A stretch of DNA of 64,000 bases from Pseudomonas sp. PSB18 (GCF_014596565.1 NZ_NOIN01000005.1:310001-374000); one strand, 5' to 3'. Shown: positions 1 to 9,212, counted from the stretch's first letter. The notes: a model not told the origin generated them from the letters alone. Numbers and translations are program-made.

Positions 1-1
1 C

Positions 2-823
2 CCCCAGGAGCAGGCCTGGGCCCATGACTATGCGGCCCATCATCGCTTCAACTGGATCGTGGTGCTGATGCCGCCGCTGTGCTTCGGCCCCCTGTTGCCT
101 CCCATCGCATTCATCCTGGGGTTGTTGCTCTATCGAACGCTGTTTGCCCCTGGCCTGGACCTGGACCCCATCATCGGTGAGTCCCTGGGATGGCTGGTGG
201 CCGCGGTGGTGCTTTTCACCATGGCCTGGGCCCTGCGAAATACCCTGCGGGACAAACACGACCCGACCAAACGCTACTGGCAGTCCATGCCGGATCAGGG
301 AGTGGTCGAGCTTGAGCGCCATACCCTGGTCTCGGGTTTCTGCCTGTGGTCCAGCGACTATGACTTCGACTGCAACACCCTCATGCTCTGGGTCAACGAT
401 AAAATCGAGCGCGTGCAAGACAGCGGTGTATCGCAGTGGATCCTGGCCAGGACCGAGGCGGGACACTGGCTGGTGCTCAAGGAGCAATTCCCGGGCAACT
501 TCACCTACGCTCGGATTGGGCAGACACCTGCGCCGAGCAAGCACCTTCAACCACGGCAGCATCTGGCGATTGCCTTTGCCCCCGGCACCCAGCTGCCGCT
601 GGGCCGGCGTTTCGACGGTGCACCGATTTCCCTGATAGACACGTCGTACTGGCTGGCTGGCGATGAACTCAAGCGCCTTGCCGAGGCCGCCCATCACTGG
701 AGCTTTTTTCCTCCGGAGCGCTACGCCGTGATCAACGAGCAGGATGCCGAATGGGTGCAGCGGCTGGTGGCGAAGGCGCAAGCCAAGGTCGACCCCGAGG
801 GATACGCCTCGAAAGACGATTAG
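2..823 (+). CDS. Membrane protein of unknown function, 5' end cut off by the window
   Basis: The frame is open from base 2, so the true start probably lies outside the window; the first in-frame GTG is at 59. The visible part has two hydrophobic segments near the N-terminus (starting at VVLMPPLCFG and SLGWLVAAVV) separated by a short loop. A soluble C-terminal domain of about 190 residues follows, rich in aromatic residues. I do not recognise the family and see no catalytic motif. The topology suggests an inner-membrane anchored protein with its C-terminal domain on one side of the membrane. The stop lies 12 bases before the stop of the convergent LysR gene. Confidence 0.6.
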   Translation, partial: PQEQAWAHDYAAHHRFNWIVVLMPPLCFGPLLPPIAFILGLLLYRTLFAPGLDLDPIIGESLGWLVAAVVLFTMAWALRNTLRDKHDPTKRYWQSMPDQGVVELERHTLVSGFCLWSSDYDFDCNTLMLWVNDKIERVQDSGVSQWILARTEAGHWLVLKEQFPGNFTYARIGQTPAPSKHLQPRQHLAIAFAPGTQLPLGRRFDGAPISLIDTSYWLAGDELKRLAEAAHHWSFFPPERYAVINEQDAEWVQRLVAKAQAKVDPEGYASKDD

Positions 824-835
824 TCCCCGCAGCGC

Positions 836-1774
836 TCAAGCGACCTTCCGGGCGTCCTGATGCTCGGCGCGCTCGGCCACGAACGCGCTGCAACGGGAGC
901 GCAACCAGCACTCCCCCGGATCATTGTGAGAAGCACCGCCCCAGACCATCGACAGCGCGTGCTCGGGCAAGCGGATCGGCGCCGGCTCGGCTCTCAGGCC
1001 CGCGGACATCGCCATTGCCTGGGCAACGTAGTCGGGCACGATGGCGATCATGTCGCTGTGGGCCAACAGCACAGGCAAGGCGCTGAACTGTGGCACGGTC
1101 AGCACCACCCGGCGTTGGCGCCCGATCAGGCTCAAGGCGCGATCGGAATCATCGATGACATTGCCCATGGACGACACCACTGCGTGGGGTCGTTGGCAGA
1201 ACTCGTCCAGGGACAATTCGCCGGGCTGCGAATCGGCCCGCAGCAGCATCGGCCGCATCTGGCGCAAGTCCTTGCGCCGGGCATTGGCCGGCAGCTCCAC
1301 GGTGTGGCTGATGCCAAGGGTGATCTCCCCGCTGATCAACAGTTGGGACATCTGCCATTGATCGGCCCGGCGTACCACCAATGTCGTGCCCGGCGCCTCG
1401 ACCCGCAGGCGGCGCAACAGCTCCGGCAGCAACGCGTATTCAACGTCATCGGACAGTCCGATATGAAAGGTCGCTTCACTGGTGCCCGGATCGAACGCCT
1501 GGCAGCGACTCAGGGCAGCGGCGATGCCGTCCAGCGCCGGGCTCAGGTTGGCAAATATCTCCTGGGCCCGTGACGTCGGCTCCATCAACCGGCCCGACCG
1601 GATGAACAAGGGGTCATCGAACATCAGTCGCAGGCGGGCCAGTGCGCTGCTGATCGTCGGTTGACCGAGAAACAGCTTTTCACCGACACGACTGACATTG
1701 CGCTCATGCATCAAGGTTTCGAAGACAACCAGCAGATTGATGTCAGCACGACGCAGGTCATTTCTGTTCATCAT
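836..1774 (-). CDS. LysR-family transcriptional regulator
   Basis: 312 residues, the usual LysR length. Residues about 10-70 form the winged helix-turn-helix (NLLVVFETLMHERNVSRVGE followed by LFLGQPTISSALARLR), and the rest matches the two-lobed effector-binding domain. The LFLGQPTISSAL recognition helix and DPLFIRSGR wing are typical of the family. The gene is transcribed leftward, convergent with the truncated membrane protein and divergent from the response regulators to its right. LysR proteins usually control a divergent neighbour, but the first gene to the right is itself a regulator, so the target is not evident. The effector cannot be read from the sequence. Confidence 0.9.
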   Translation of the reverse strand: MMNRNDLRRADINLLVVFETLMHERNVSRVGEKLFLGQPTISSALARLRLMFDDPLFIRSGRLMEPTSRAQEIFANLSPALDGIAAALSRCQAFDPGTSEATFHIGLSDDVEYALLPELLRRLRVEAPGTTLVVRRADQWQMSQLLISGEITLGISHTVELPANARRKDLRQMRPMLLRADSQPGELSLDEFCQRPHAVVSSMGNVIDDSDRALSLIGRQRRVVLTVPQFSALPVLLAHSDMIAIVPDYVAQAMAMSAGLRAEPAPIRLPEHALSMVWGGASHNDPGECWLRSRCSAFVAERAEHQDARKVA

Positions 1775-2138
1775 AGTAGCCGCCCCAGGCGCCAGGCCAT
1801 TGAGTCAGGAGTGGACAGGATCGTCGCCTGACCCTTTATAGAGACGCACCGGCGACGGTATGCCTGGCAGGTTATGTCCGCCGCGGTGCGCTTGTCTGTT
1901 GTACCTAGGGACAACACCTTCAACCTTTAGGCAGTCTCACCGATACTTCGGTATGCAACGCTTGAGGAGCATGGCGTAATTTCAGGGTTTTATGTCCTAC
2001 CGGGTAGTCAGCGGCACTTTTAAGATGCAACGATTTCCATGACGGTAGAATCCGGACGCTCAGGAACGCTGCCCAAGGCACTTCGTTCAGGTTCGCGCTA
2101 CCCCTCCTCACTGGCTCATGATTCGTCTCGGAACCCCC
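1775..2138. promoter_or_regulatory. Intergenic region with two palindromes between LysR and FixJ-type regulator genes
   Basis: There is no convincing gene in these 364 bases. Two dyads stand out: GTTGTACCTAGGGACAAC at 1898-1915 (18 bases, one mismatched pair) and CTACCGGGTAG at 1997-2007. A related palindrome, ATACCCAGGTAT, lies at 2796-2807 in front of the next response regulator. A small ATAC-TTCG-GTAT hairpin sits at 1943-1954. The shared ACC...GGT cores could be binding sites of one of the flanking regulators, but this is an inference. Confidence 0.35.
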
Positions 2139-2789
2139 ATGACTCCACCCCATTCCACCTGCCAGGCCATCAACGACGAGCCCCTCGTCTATATCGTCGA
2201 CGACGATCAACCGCTGCGCGAAGCCCTCGGCGGTCTGTTGCGCTCCATTGGCCTGCAGGTCGCATTGTTCGGTTCTGTTCCGGAGTTCATGCAGTACCCT
2301 CGCCCCGAGCAGGCCAGTTGCCTGGTACTGGACGTGCGGCTGCGAGGCACCAGTGGCCTGGATTTTCAGCAGCAGCTGGCAACGGCGAATATCAACCTGC
2401 CGATTGTGTTCATGACCGGTTACGGCGATATCGCCATGACGGTGAAGGCCATGAAAGCCGGCGCGGTGGACTTCCTGAGCAAACCCTTTCGGGAGCAGGA
2501 CCTGATCGACGCAGTGTCCACCGCCCTCCAGCGGGATCGGCTGCGCCGCGAGTCCGACCGTAACCGCCGGGAGCTCCAGGACTGTTACGCCACCCTGACG
2601 GCCCGGGAACAACAGGTGATGGCCCTGGCCGTGTCGGGTTTGATGAACAAACAGATCGCCGGGGAAATCGGCCTGAGTGAAATCACGGTCAAGATCCATC
2701 GAGGCCAGGCCATGCGCAAAATGTGCGCACGCTCGTTCGCCGATCTGGTACGCATGGCCCAGGCGCTGGACATGCATCGCGCCGGTTGA
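2139..2789 (+). CDS. FixJ/NarL-type two-component response regulator
   Basis: About 216 residues from the ATG at 2139, preferred over the in-frame ATG at 2118 because GGAAC stands just upstream of it. The N-terminal receiver shows the acidic pocket (YIVDDDQPLREAL), the phosphoacceptor Asp in LVLDVRLRGTSGLD, the Thr in FMTGYGD and the Lys in LSKPF. The C-terminal LuxR-type helix-turn-helix reads LTAREQQVMALAVSGLMNKQ and continues to ITVKIHRGQAMRK. The FMTGYGDIAMTVKAMKAGAV segment is characteristic of the FixJ/TodT/StyR group. No histidine kinase gene is present nearby, so the input is unknown. The next gene is a second, stand-alone receiver, probably part of the same signalling route. Confidence 0.9.
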   Translation: MTPPHSTCQAINDEPLVYIVDDDQPLREALGGLLRSIGLQVALFGSVPEFMQYPRPEQASCLVLDVRLRGTSGLDFQQQLATANINLPIVFMTGYGDIAMTVKAMKAGAVDFLSKPFREQDLIDAVSTALQRDRLRRESDRNRRELQDCYATLTAREQQVMALAVSGLMNKQIAGEIGLSEITVKIHRGQAMRKMCARSFADLVRMAQALDMHRAG

Positions 2790-2795
2790 AAGTTC

Positions 2796-2807
2796 ATACC
2801 CAGGTAT
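2796..2807. promoter_or_regulatory. Palindrome ATACCCAGGTAT upstream of the single-domain response regulator
   Basis: Perfect 5+2+5 dyad (ATACC-CA-GGTAT) starting 6 bases after the stop of the preceding response regulator and 83 bases before the start of the next gene. It resembles the two dyads in the region before the first regulator, so it may be a binding site for the FixJ-type protein. Confidence 0.3.
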
Positions 2808-2889
2808 AACTTGGCGGGGTGACAGGACAAGGTATCTTGCAGGGAAGACGGGGCCTTTATGGCGACCTGACATCACCTTCGGTACCTAA

Positions 2890-3267
2890 ATGTCCAATAC
2901 CGCAATTATTTCAGTGGTCGATGATGATGAGTCCGTTCGAATCGCACTGGATGGTCTCTTACGCTCCAGCGGCTATACCGTTCGAACTTATGCCAATGCG
3001 TCGGATTTCCTGTCCTCCAGCGGACCCGAACAGACCGCCTGCCTGATCTCGGATATCACGATGCCCGGCATGAGCGGCATCCAGATGTATAACGAACTGG
3101 CCGACCAGGGCATTCACCTCCCGGTCATCTTCATCACCGGCCATCCCCCCCCAATGCCCCGGGTCAAGGCCGGCGCAGCGGAACCGGTGGCATTCTTCCC
3201 CAAGCCGTTTCGCTGCGCTGAATTGATCGCCAGCATTGAGTCGGTGCTCAATCGGCCGGTCGACTGA
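2890..3267 (+). CDS. Single-domain response regulator (receiver only)
   Basis: 125 residues forming one CheY-like receiver domain and nothing else. The acidic pair (SVVDDDESVR), the phosphoacceptor Asp in LISDITMPGMSG, the Thr in IFITGHP and the Lys in FFPKPF are all present, so it should be phosphorylatable. The sequence resembles the receivers of FixJ-type regulators rather than CheY. Its ATG lacks an obvious Shine-Dalgarno. It follows the FixJ-type regulator by 100 bases on the same strand. It could act as a phosphate sink or relay for that regulator or its unseen kinase. There is no output domain from which to infer a target. Confidence 0.85.
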   Translation: MSNTAIISVVDDDESVRIALDGLLRSSGYTVRTYANASDFLSSSGPEQTACLISDITMPGMSGIQMYNELADQGIHLPVIFITGHPPPMPRVKAGAAEPVAFFPKPFRCAELIASIESVLNRPVD

Positions 3268-3282
3268 ATAACCACACATCCT

Positions 3283-3374
3283 TGTGGGAGCGAGCCTGCT
3301 CGCGATGGCGGTGGATCAGCTTGCATCCCTGTTGAATGGACCGCCTTCATCGCGGGCAAGCCCGGCTCCCACAG
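3283..3374. repeat. REPIN (two inverted REP sequences)
   Basis: A left REP with the TGTGGGAGCGAGCCTGCTCG core is paired with an inverted right REP (CGGGCAAGCCCGGCTCCCACA) across a spacer of roughly 50 bases. This is the standard non-autonomous Pseudomonas REPIN. It lies in the intergenic stretch after the single-domain response regulator. The remaining bases to 3636 hold nothing I can identify apart from the upstream region of the flavoprotein gene. Confidence 0.85.
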
Positions 3375-3636
3375 GTTCCGCGGCGTTCACAAAAGCAGCG
3401 TCCAACCGCCAATCCCCTCATCCATCGCTCTAACACCTTCGTATAGATCCTTCATACCCAGACATGGCCTCGCTGACCTTATGTAGAAGTGTCGGACGCC
3501 AAGCCGACGAATACCATTTCCTACAGCGAACCGAAGCTGAATGCATGAAGCCACGCACTTTCGGGTACATCGCGACACGGTCACGCTGAAACAGCTGAAC
3601 AATTCAACGTATCGATTTTGTCTTCGGGAGCACATC

Positions 3637-4839
3637 ATGAAACAGCATATTCTGGTAATTGGCGCAGGTTTCGGTGGGGTATGGAGCGCTTTGAGCGCGG
3701 CCCGCCTGTTGGACCAGCATGATCGCAACGATGTGCAGATTACTGTCCTGGCCCCCCAGGCGGAGCTGCGGATCCGGCCACGCTTCTATGAGCCGGACGT
3801 CCATACGATGAAAGCCCCATTGGACGAGTTGTTCAACGCGGTCGGGGTGAATTTCGTGCAAGGCTCGGCGGACAGCGTCGACGCCGATCTCAAGCAGGTG
3901 GGCTATCGCGACGCCTCCGGTACTAAAGGCACGCTGAACTATGACCGGCTGGTGCTCGCCGCCGGCAGTCAATTGATGCGTGCTGACTTCAAGGGTGTGA
4001 TCGAGCATGCCTTCGACGTCGATGAAATCGAGCAGGCAACCCGCCTCGAAGCCCATATCAAGGCCCTCGGGAACCTGCCTGACAGCCCTGCCCGCAACAC
4101 CGTGGTGGTGGCCGGCGGTGGTTTTACCGGAATCGAAACCGCCACCGAAATGCCCGCTCGCCTGCGCGCCGCCCTGGGCGAACAGGCCGACATTCGCGTT
4201 ATCGTCGTCGACCGCGCACCAGAGATCGGCGCTTCCCTGGGCGAAGGCATCCGCCCTTCCCTGATTGAAGCGTCGGCTCACCTGGGCATTGAGTGGATCC
4301 TCAACGCCTCGGTCGAATCGGTGGACGCCGGCGGCGTCACCCTGTCAAACGGCCAGCGCATCGAATCCAAGACCGTGGTCTGGACCGTGGGTTTCCGTGC
4401 CAGTCCGTTGACCGAACACGTCCCCGGCACCCGCGATCGCCAAGGCCGGTTGCACGTCGACGGCAACCTGAAGGTGTTGGGCCAGAACCACATTTTCGCC
4501 GCCGGTGACGTGGCCTATGCCGCCACCGACACCGTGGGCAATTACGCGGCGATGTCCTGCCAGCACGCCATTGCCCTGGGCCGCTACGCCGGCAACAACG
4601 TCGCCGCCGACCTGCTGGGCGTGGCACCGATGACCTACAGCCAGCCCAAGTACGTAACCTGCCTGGACCTGGGCGCCTGGGGCGCGGTGTACACCGAAGG
4701 TTGGGATCGCCAGCTCAAACTGGTAGGCCAGGAAGCCAAGGACCTCAAGACCCAGATCAACTCGATATGGATCTACCCGCCCGCCGCCGACCGCGCGGCA
4801 GCCCTGGCAGCGGCTGATCCGTCGATTCCGGTGGCGTGA
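3637..4839 (+). CDS. NAD(P)/FAD-dependent oxidoreductase, type II NADH dehydrogenase-like
   Basis: The start is the ATG at 3637, preceded by GGGAG; this gives 400 residues. The open frame runs back to 3541 but the upstream part has no flavoprotein character. The N-terminus carries the FAD-binding Rossmann motif (ILVIGAGFGGVWSAL). A second dinucleotide-binding motif, VVVAGGGFTGIETATE, should bind NAD(P)H. The C-terminal FAD motif HIFAAGDVAYA is present. This arrangement and length fit NDH-2-like quinone reductases. I see no clear C-terminal membrane-anchoring helix, so it may be peripheral or soluble. A rho-independent terminator follows at 4893. Confidence 0.88.
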   Translation: MKQHILVIGAGFGGVWSALSAARLLDQHDRNDVQITVLAPQAELRIRPRFYEPDVHTMKAPLDELFNAVGVNFVQGSADSVDADLKQVGYRDASGTKGTLNYDRLVLAAGSQLMRADFKGVIEHAFDVDEIEQATRLEAHIKALGNLPDSPARNTVVVAGGGFTGIETATEMPARLRAALGEQADIRVIVVDRAPEIGASLGEGIRPSLIEASAHLGIEWILNASVESVDAGGVTLSNGQRIESKTVVWTVGFRASPLTEHVPGTRDRQGRLHVDGNLKVLGQNHIFAAGDVAYAATDTVGNYAAMSCQHAIALGRYAGNNVAADLLGVAPMTYSQPKYVTCLDLGAWGAVYTEGWDRQLKLVGQEAKDLKTQINSIWIYPPAADRAAALAAADPSIPVA

Positions 4840-4892
4840 TTTCACTTCCCGACGCCGGTCAGACCCCTCCGTTCTGAGCCGGTTTTTCCCAG

Positions 4893-4926
4893 ACACCCGC
4901 CATGGATGGTTCGGCGGGTGTTTTTC
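4893..4926 (+). terminator. Rho-independent terminator of the flavoprotein gene
   Basis: Nine-base-pair GC-rich stem ACACCCGCC / GGCGGGTGT (4893-4901 with 4913-4921), an 11-base loop, and a T-run immediately after it. It sits 53 bases past the stop of the + strand flavoprotein gene and just before the convergent phosphoesterase stop. Confidence 0.85.
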
Positions 4927-4944
4927 TTGCCTGCCCAGCCTGAA

Positions 4945-5403
4945 TCACTCAAGTAACGAGACAATCCGCGGCTCTATCGAACCTGCGCTCACCTCCAGCA
5001 ACCCCAGCGTCACCGGCAGCTTGAAACGCCGCCGGCCAGCGCTGCCAGGGTTCAGATACAAGCGTTCGCCACGCCATTCAATGACCGGCTTATGGGAATG
5101 CCCCGTAATGACCACCCTCACATCCGGGTCGAGTGAAGCCGGTACATCGGCAATGTCATGCACCAGCAAAACCTGCCACCCATACAGATCGAATTGCAGG
5201 CTATCGGCCAACTGCCCGGCCCAATCGGCCTGGAGGTCGTTGTTGCCGCGTACCACATGCAGCGGAGCAACGGACGCCAGCTGTTCGAGGATGTCGGGGC
5301 TGCCGATGTCACCGCCGTGAATAATCCGCGCACATCCCGCAAGCGCGGCAAGCGCTTCGGGACGGAGCAATCCGTGGGTATCGGAAATGACGCCAACTTT
5401 CAT
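4945..5403 (-). CDS. YfcE-like metallophosphoesterase
   Basis: 152 residues from the ATG at 5403, chosen because GGGAGG lies just upstream and the protein then begins with MKVGVISDTHG, the usual family start; an in-frame ATG exists at 5427. All metallophosphoesterase motifs are visible: D-x-H in SDTHG, GGDIGS, GNND, GHSHKP and the NPGS loop. Members hydrolyse phosphodiesters or phosphomonoesters with two divalent metals (often Mn2+); the physiological substrate is not identifiable. The protein is cytoplasmic. The gene is divergent from the diguanylate cyclase gene. Confidence 0.92.
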   Translation of the reverse strand: MKVGVISDTHGLLRPEALAALAGCARIIHGGDIGSPDILEQLASVAPLHVVRGNNDLQADWAGQLADSLQFDLYGWQVLLVHDIADVPASLDPDVRVVITGHSHKPVIEWRGERLYLNPGSAGRRRFKLPVTLGLLEVSAGSIEPRIVSLLE

Positions 5404-5523
5404 GAGAGCCTCCCGCCGCGTCCGCACCGATATCAGTCTCGTCGCAACTGGCTAATGTGCTGGAATTGAATAAGATAGGCCGCGCATTCATAGTGCGCAG
5501 ACTTGTCGTAAAAGGAAATGTTA

Positions 5524-7092
5524 ATGCTCGGACGCAAACGGCCGGAGCCAAAGAGCGAAAGCCCTGTCGAAGACTTCTCCCCCCAGGCTGCGCGACCAGG
5601 CGCGGCATTGAGGCTTACCATCAGCTTCATGCTGGTGGTGGTGATAGCCTTCCTGTCCGTTGAAGGCTGGAGGACATGGCGTGATTACCGTGCTGCATTT
5701 TCGGCCGCCCGCGATTCGGTGACGAACCTGGCCCGGGCGACGGCCCAGCACGCCGAAGACACCATCCGCCAGGTGGACGTGGTGACCGCCGCACTCAGCG
5801 AGCGGGTGGAAGGCGACGGGCTCAAGAACATCGACATCCCGCGCATCCATAAACTGCTGGTGCAGCAATCCGCCATCATGCCGCAGTTGCATGGGTTGTT
5901 TATCTACGGACCCGATGGGCAATGGGTGGTCACCGACAAGGAAACGATCCCGGAACCGGCGAACAACGCGGACCGTGACTATTTCCAGTACCACCGCACC
6001 CATGCGGATCGAAACGTGCGCATCGGCGAAGTCATCAGGAGCCGCTCCACCAACGATTTGATCATTCCCATCTCCCGACGCCTGAACAACCCCGACGGTT
6101 CGTTCGCCGGCGTGCTGCTTGGAACGGTCAAGGTCAGTTATTTCGTGGACTACTACGGCGACTTCAAGATCGACGATATGGGCGCCCTCGTCCTGGCCAT
6201 GCGCAACGGCACCGTCCTGGTACGGCGCCCTTTCGTCGAGACGGTGATCGGCAAGAGCCTGGTCAATAGCGTGATCTTCAAGAACTTCCTGCCGACATCG
6301 AACCAGGGCATCGCCGAAGCCCGTGCCGTGATCGACGACACCGAACGCCTGTATGGCTACCGCGCCCTGACCACCTACCCGTTGGTGGTGGAAGCCGGCC
6401 TGTCCCGGGACTCCATCACCGCCCCCTGGCGCCGCGACCTGCTCAAGACCGGCTTCGTGCTGGTTTTCCTGATCGTCACCCTCGTCGGCTTCGGACTCAT
6501 CGTGCTGAGCCAACTGCGCTATCGGATGACCATGGAAAAGCAGATCCGTCATGCACACCAGAGCATGCGGGACATGGCGCTGACCGACAGTCTCACCGGG
6601 CTGGGCAACCGCAGGAAGCTCGACCTGGCCTTGGCCGATGAGCTGCGCCTGGCCAAGCGCCAGGGCTCGTCCCTGGCGCTGATCATGCTCGATGTCGATT
6701 ACTTCAAGCGCTTCAACGACAAGTACGGGCACGCTGCCGGGGATGAGTGCCTGCGTGCGATTGCCGGGGCGATCCAGGGCGCGGTCAATCGGCCGGGGGA
6801 CCTGCCGGTCAGGTACGGCGGCGAAGAATTCACCGTTCTGCTACCCAATACCGACGGCACGGGTGCCGCCAAGATCGCGCAGGACATCCTCGACGCCATC
6901 AGGGCGCTGGACATCGAACACGGTGATCATCCATTGGGCATCGTCACGGCCAGCGCGGGCATCACCACCAGCCAGCCGGGCATCGTGGACGTGACGCCCG
7001 CGATGCTGATAAAGGCCGCCGACGCCTTTCTGTACCTGGCCAAGAACACCGGGCGAAACCGCTGGTGCAGTGCCAGCGCAACGTCGGGTTGA
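5524..7092 (+). CDS. Diguanylate cyclase with periplasmic Cache-type sensor domain
   Basis: 522 residues from ATG 5524, which has AAGGAA at a normal distance; the ATG at 5518 is too close to it. Two transmembrane helices (about residues 30-50 and 306-330) flank a periplasmic region of some 255 residues of the double-Cache kind. The cytoplasmic GGDEF domain begins at LTDSLTGLGNRRKLD. The active-site loop is GGEEF (432-436), a functional variant. An RPGD inhibitory site lies at 423-426, five residues before it, so product inhibition by c-di-GMP is expected. The reaction is 2 GTP to c-di-GMP. The ligand is unknown. Confidence 0.92.
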   Translation: MLGRKRPEPKSESPVEDFSPQAARPGAALRLTISFMLVVVIAFLSVEGWRTWRDYRAAFSAARDSVTNLARATAQHAEDTIRQVDVVTAALSERVEGDGLKNIDIPRIHKLLVQQSAIMPQLHGLFIYGPDGQWVVTDKETIPEPANNADRDYFQYHRTHADRNVRIGEVIRSRSTNDLIIPISRRLNNPDGSFAGVLLGTVKVSYFVDYYGDFKIDDMGALVLAMRNGTVLVRRPFVETVIGKSLVNSVIFKNFLPTSNQGIAEARAVIDDTERLYGYRALTTYPLVVEAGLSRDSITAPWRRDLLKTGFVLVFLIVTLVGFGLIVLSQLRYRMTMEKQIRHAHQSMRDMALTDSLTGLGNRRKLDLALADELRLAKRQGSSLALIMLDVDYFKRFNDKYGHAAGDECLRAIAGAIQGAVNRPGDLPVRYGGEEFTVLLPNTDGTGAAKIAQDILDAIRALDIEHGDHPLGIVTASAGITTSQPGIVDVTPAMLIKAADAFLYLAKNTGRNRWCSASATSG

Positions 7093-7211
7093 CCCTGTAA
7101 AGGACCGCCGTGCATCGGTCCGGATCGCGCAAATCCAAGTCCACAGGTGCCGGCAAGGCGCCTGGCGGCTACAATGGCCGCTTCGACCGTGACCAGCCTG
7201 ACTAAAAACAC

Positions 7212-9212
7212 ATGTCCTTGCCCAAACATCATCTGGAATTGCTCAGCCCTGCCCGCGACGTGACCATCGCCCGCGAGGCCATCCTGCATGGCGCCGACGC
7301 CGTGTACATCGGTGGCCCGAGTTTCGGCGCGCGTCACAACGCCTGCAACGAGGTGGGCGATATCGCCCGGCTGGTGGAGTTCGCCCATCGCTACCACGCC
7401 CGGGTGTTCACCACGATCAACACCATCCTGCACGACAACGAACTGGAGCCGGCCCGCCAGCTGATCCACCAGTTGTACGATGCAGGTGTCGATGCGTTGA
7501 TCGTCCAGGACCTGGGGGTGATGGAACTGGATATCCCGCCGATCGAGCTGCACGCCAGCACCCAGACCGACATCCGTACCCTGGCCCGGGCGAAGTTCCT
7601 CGATCAGGCCGGCTTTTCACAATTGGTGCTGGCCCGTGAGCTGAACCTGCAGGAAATCCGCGCCATCGCCGACGAAACCGATGCTGCCATCGAATTTTTC
7701 ATCCACGGCGCGCTGTGCGTGGCGTTCTCCGGCCAGTGCAATATCTCCCACGCCCAGAACGGACGCAGCGCCAACCGTGGCGACTGCTCCCAGGCCTGCC
7801 GCCTGCCCTACACCCTCAAGGACGACCAGGGTCGGGTCGTCGCCTACGAAAAACACCTGCTGTCGATGAAGGACAACAACCAGAGCGCCAACATCCGCGC
7901 CCTGGTGGAAGCCGGCGTGCGCTCGTTCAAGATCGAAGGGCGCTACAAGGACATGGGCTACGTGAAGAACATCACCGCCTACTACCGCCAGCGCCTGGAC
8001 GACGTCCTTGAAGACCGCCCCGACCTGGCCCGCGCATCCAGCGGCCGTACCGCGCACTTCTTCGTGCCCGACCCGGACAAGACCTTCCACCGGGGCAGCA
8101 CCGACTACTTCGTCAGCGAGCGCAAGATCGACATCGGCGCCTTCGACTCCCCGACCTTCACCGGCGTGCCGGTGGGCGTGGTGGAAAAAGTCGGCAAGCG
8201 CGACCTGCAGGTCGTGACCTTCGATCCTCTGTCCAACGGCGACGGCCTGAACGTGCTGGTCAAGCGTGAAGTGGTGGGCTTCCGGGCCAACATCGCCGAG
8301 CCCAAGGGCGAATTCGAAGAAGACGGCCAGAAGCGCTACCGCTACCGCGTCGAACCGAACGAGATGCCGGCCGGCATGTACCAGTTGCGCCCCAACCATC
8401 CGTTGAGCCGCAACCTGGACCATAACTGGCAGCAAGCGTTGCTCAAGACCTCATCCGAGCGGCGTGTCGGCCTGGCCTGGGTCGCGCGCCTGCGGGAAGC
8501 GCGCCTGGAACTGACGGCCACCAGCGAGGAAGGCATCAGCGCCAGCGTCGCTCTGGACGGACCGTTCGGCGTGGCCAACAAGCCGGAACAGGCCCTGGAG
8601 CAATTGCACGACCTGCTCCGCCAACTGGGCACCACCGAATACCACGCCACCGCCATCGAGCTGGATGCGCCCCAGGCGTTCTTCATTCCCAACTCGCAGC
8701 TCAAGGCGTTGCGACGCGAAGCCATCGAAGCCCTGGCCGCCGCCCGCATCGAAGCTCACCCCCGCGGTGGCCGCAAGGCCGAGACCAGCCCGCCACCGGT
8801 GTATCCGGAGTCGCACCTGTCGTTCCTGGCCAACGTCTACAACCAGAAGGCCCGGGACTTCTATCATCGCCATGGCGTCAAGCTGATCGACGCGGCGTTC
8901 GAGGCTCACGAAGAAACCGGTGAAGTGCCGGTGATGATCACCAAGCACTGCCTGCGCTTCTCGTTCAACCTCTGCCCCAAGCAGGCCAAGGGTGTCACCG
9001 GCGTGCGCACCAAGGTCGCCCCGATGCAGCTCATCCACGGGGATGAAGTCCTGACGCTGAAGTTCGACTGCAAACCCTGCGAGATGCACGTGGTCGGCAA
9101 GATCAAGGGCCACATCCTCGACCTGCCGCTGCCGGGCAGCACGGCGCAGCCGGTTGTCGGGTACATCAGCCCTGAAGATCTGCTCAAGACGATTCCTCGC
9201 GCACCGCATTAA
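7212..9212 (+). CDS. rlhA: U32-family protein, 23S rRNA 5-hydroxycytidine synthase RlhA
   Basis: 666 residues, close to E. coli RlhA (YdcP). The N-terminal part is the U32 TIM-barrel region (LELLSPARDVTIAREAILHG, then GADAVYIGGPSFGAR). It carries the Cys-rich segment GALCVAFSGQCNIS followed by GDCSQACRLPY, and the long C-terminal half distinguishes RlhA from the shorter TrhP/YegQ paralogue. U32 proteins of this group hydroxylate RNA bases; RlhA modifies C2501 of 23S rRNA, using prephenate-linked chemistry and an iron-sulfur centre. Older annotation calls it a peptidase or collagenase. It is a single gene, ending just before a REP-like palindrome. Confidence 0.85.
   Translation: MSLPKHHLELLSPARDVTIAREAILHGADAVYIGGPSFGARHNACNEVGDIARLVEFAHRYHARVFTTINTILHDNELEPARQLIHQLYDAGVDALIVQDLGVMELDIPPIELHASTQTDIRTLARAKFLDQAGFSQLVLARELNLQEIRAIADETDAAIEFFIHGALCVAFSGQCNISHAQNGRSANRGDCSQACRLPYTLKDDQGRVVAYEKHLLSMKDNNQSANIRALVEAGVRSFKIEGRYKDMGYVKNITAYYRQRLDDVLEDRPDLARASSGRTAHFFVPDPDKTFHRGSTDYFVSERKIDIGAFDSPTFTGVPVGVVEKVGKRDLQVVTFDPLSNGDGLNVLVKREVVGFRANIAEPKGEFEEDGQKRYRYRVEPNEMPAGMYQLRPNHPLSRNLDHNWQQALLKTSSERRVGLAWVARLREARLELTATSEEGISASVALDGPFGVANKPEQALEQLHDLLRQLGTTEYHATAIELDAPQAFFIPNSQLKALRREAIEALAAARIEAHPRGGRKAETSPPPVYPESHLSFLANVYNQKARDFYHRHGVKLIDAAFEAHEETGEVPVMITKHCLRFSFNLCPKQAKGVTGVRTKVAPMQLIHGDEVLTLKFDCKPCEMHVVGKIKGHILDLPLPGSTAQPVVGYISPEDLLKTIPRAPH

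Noticed and set aside
836..1774. LysR gene as the control gene of the lipopeptide cluster
   Set aside because: It is 14 kb from the quorum-sensing block with housekeeping genes in between; nothing links it to the cluster.
1920..2876. 318-codon frame on the - strand over the first response regulator
   Set aside because: It overlaps a gene with clear receiver and HTH motifs, has no family-like sequence, and is explained by codon bias.
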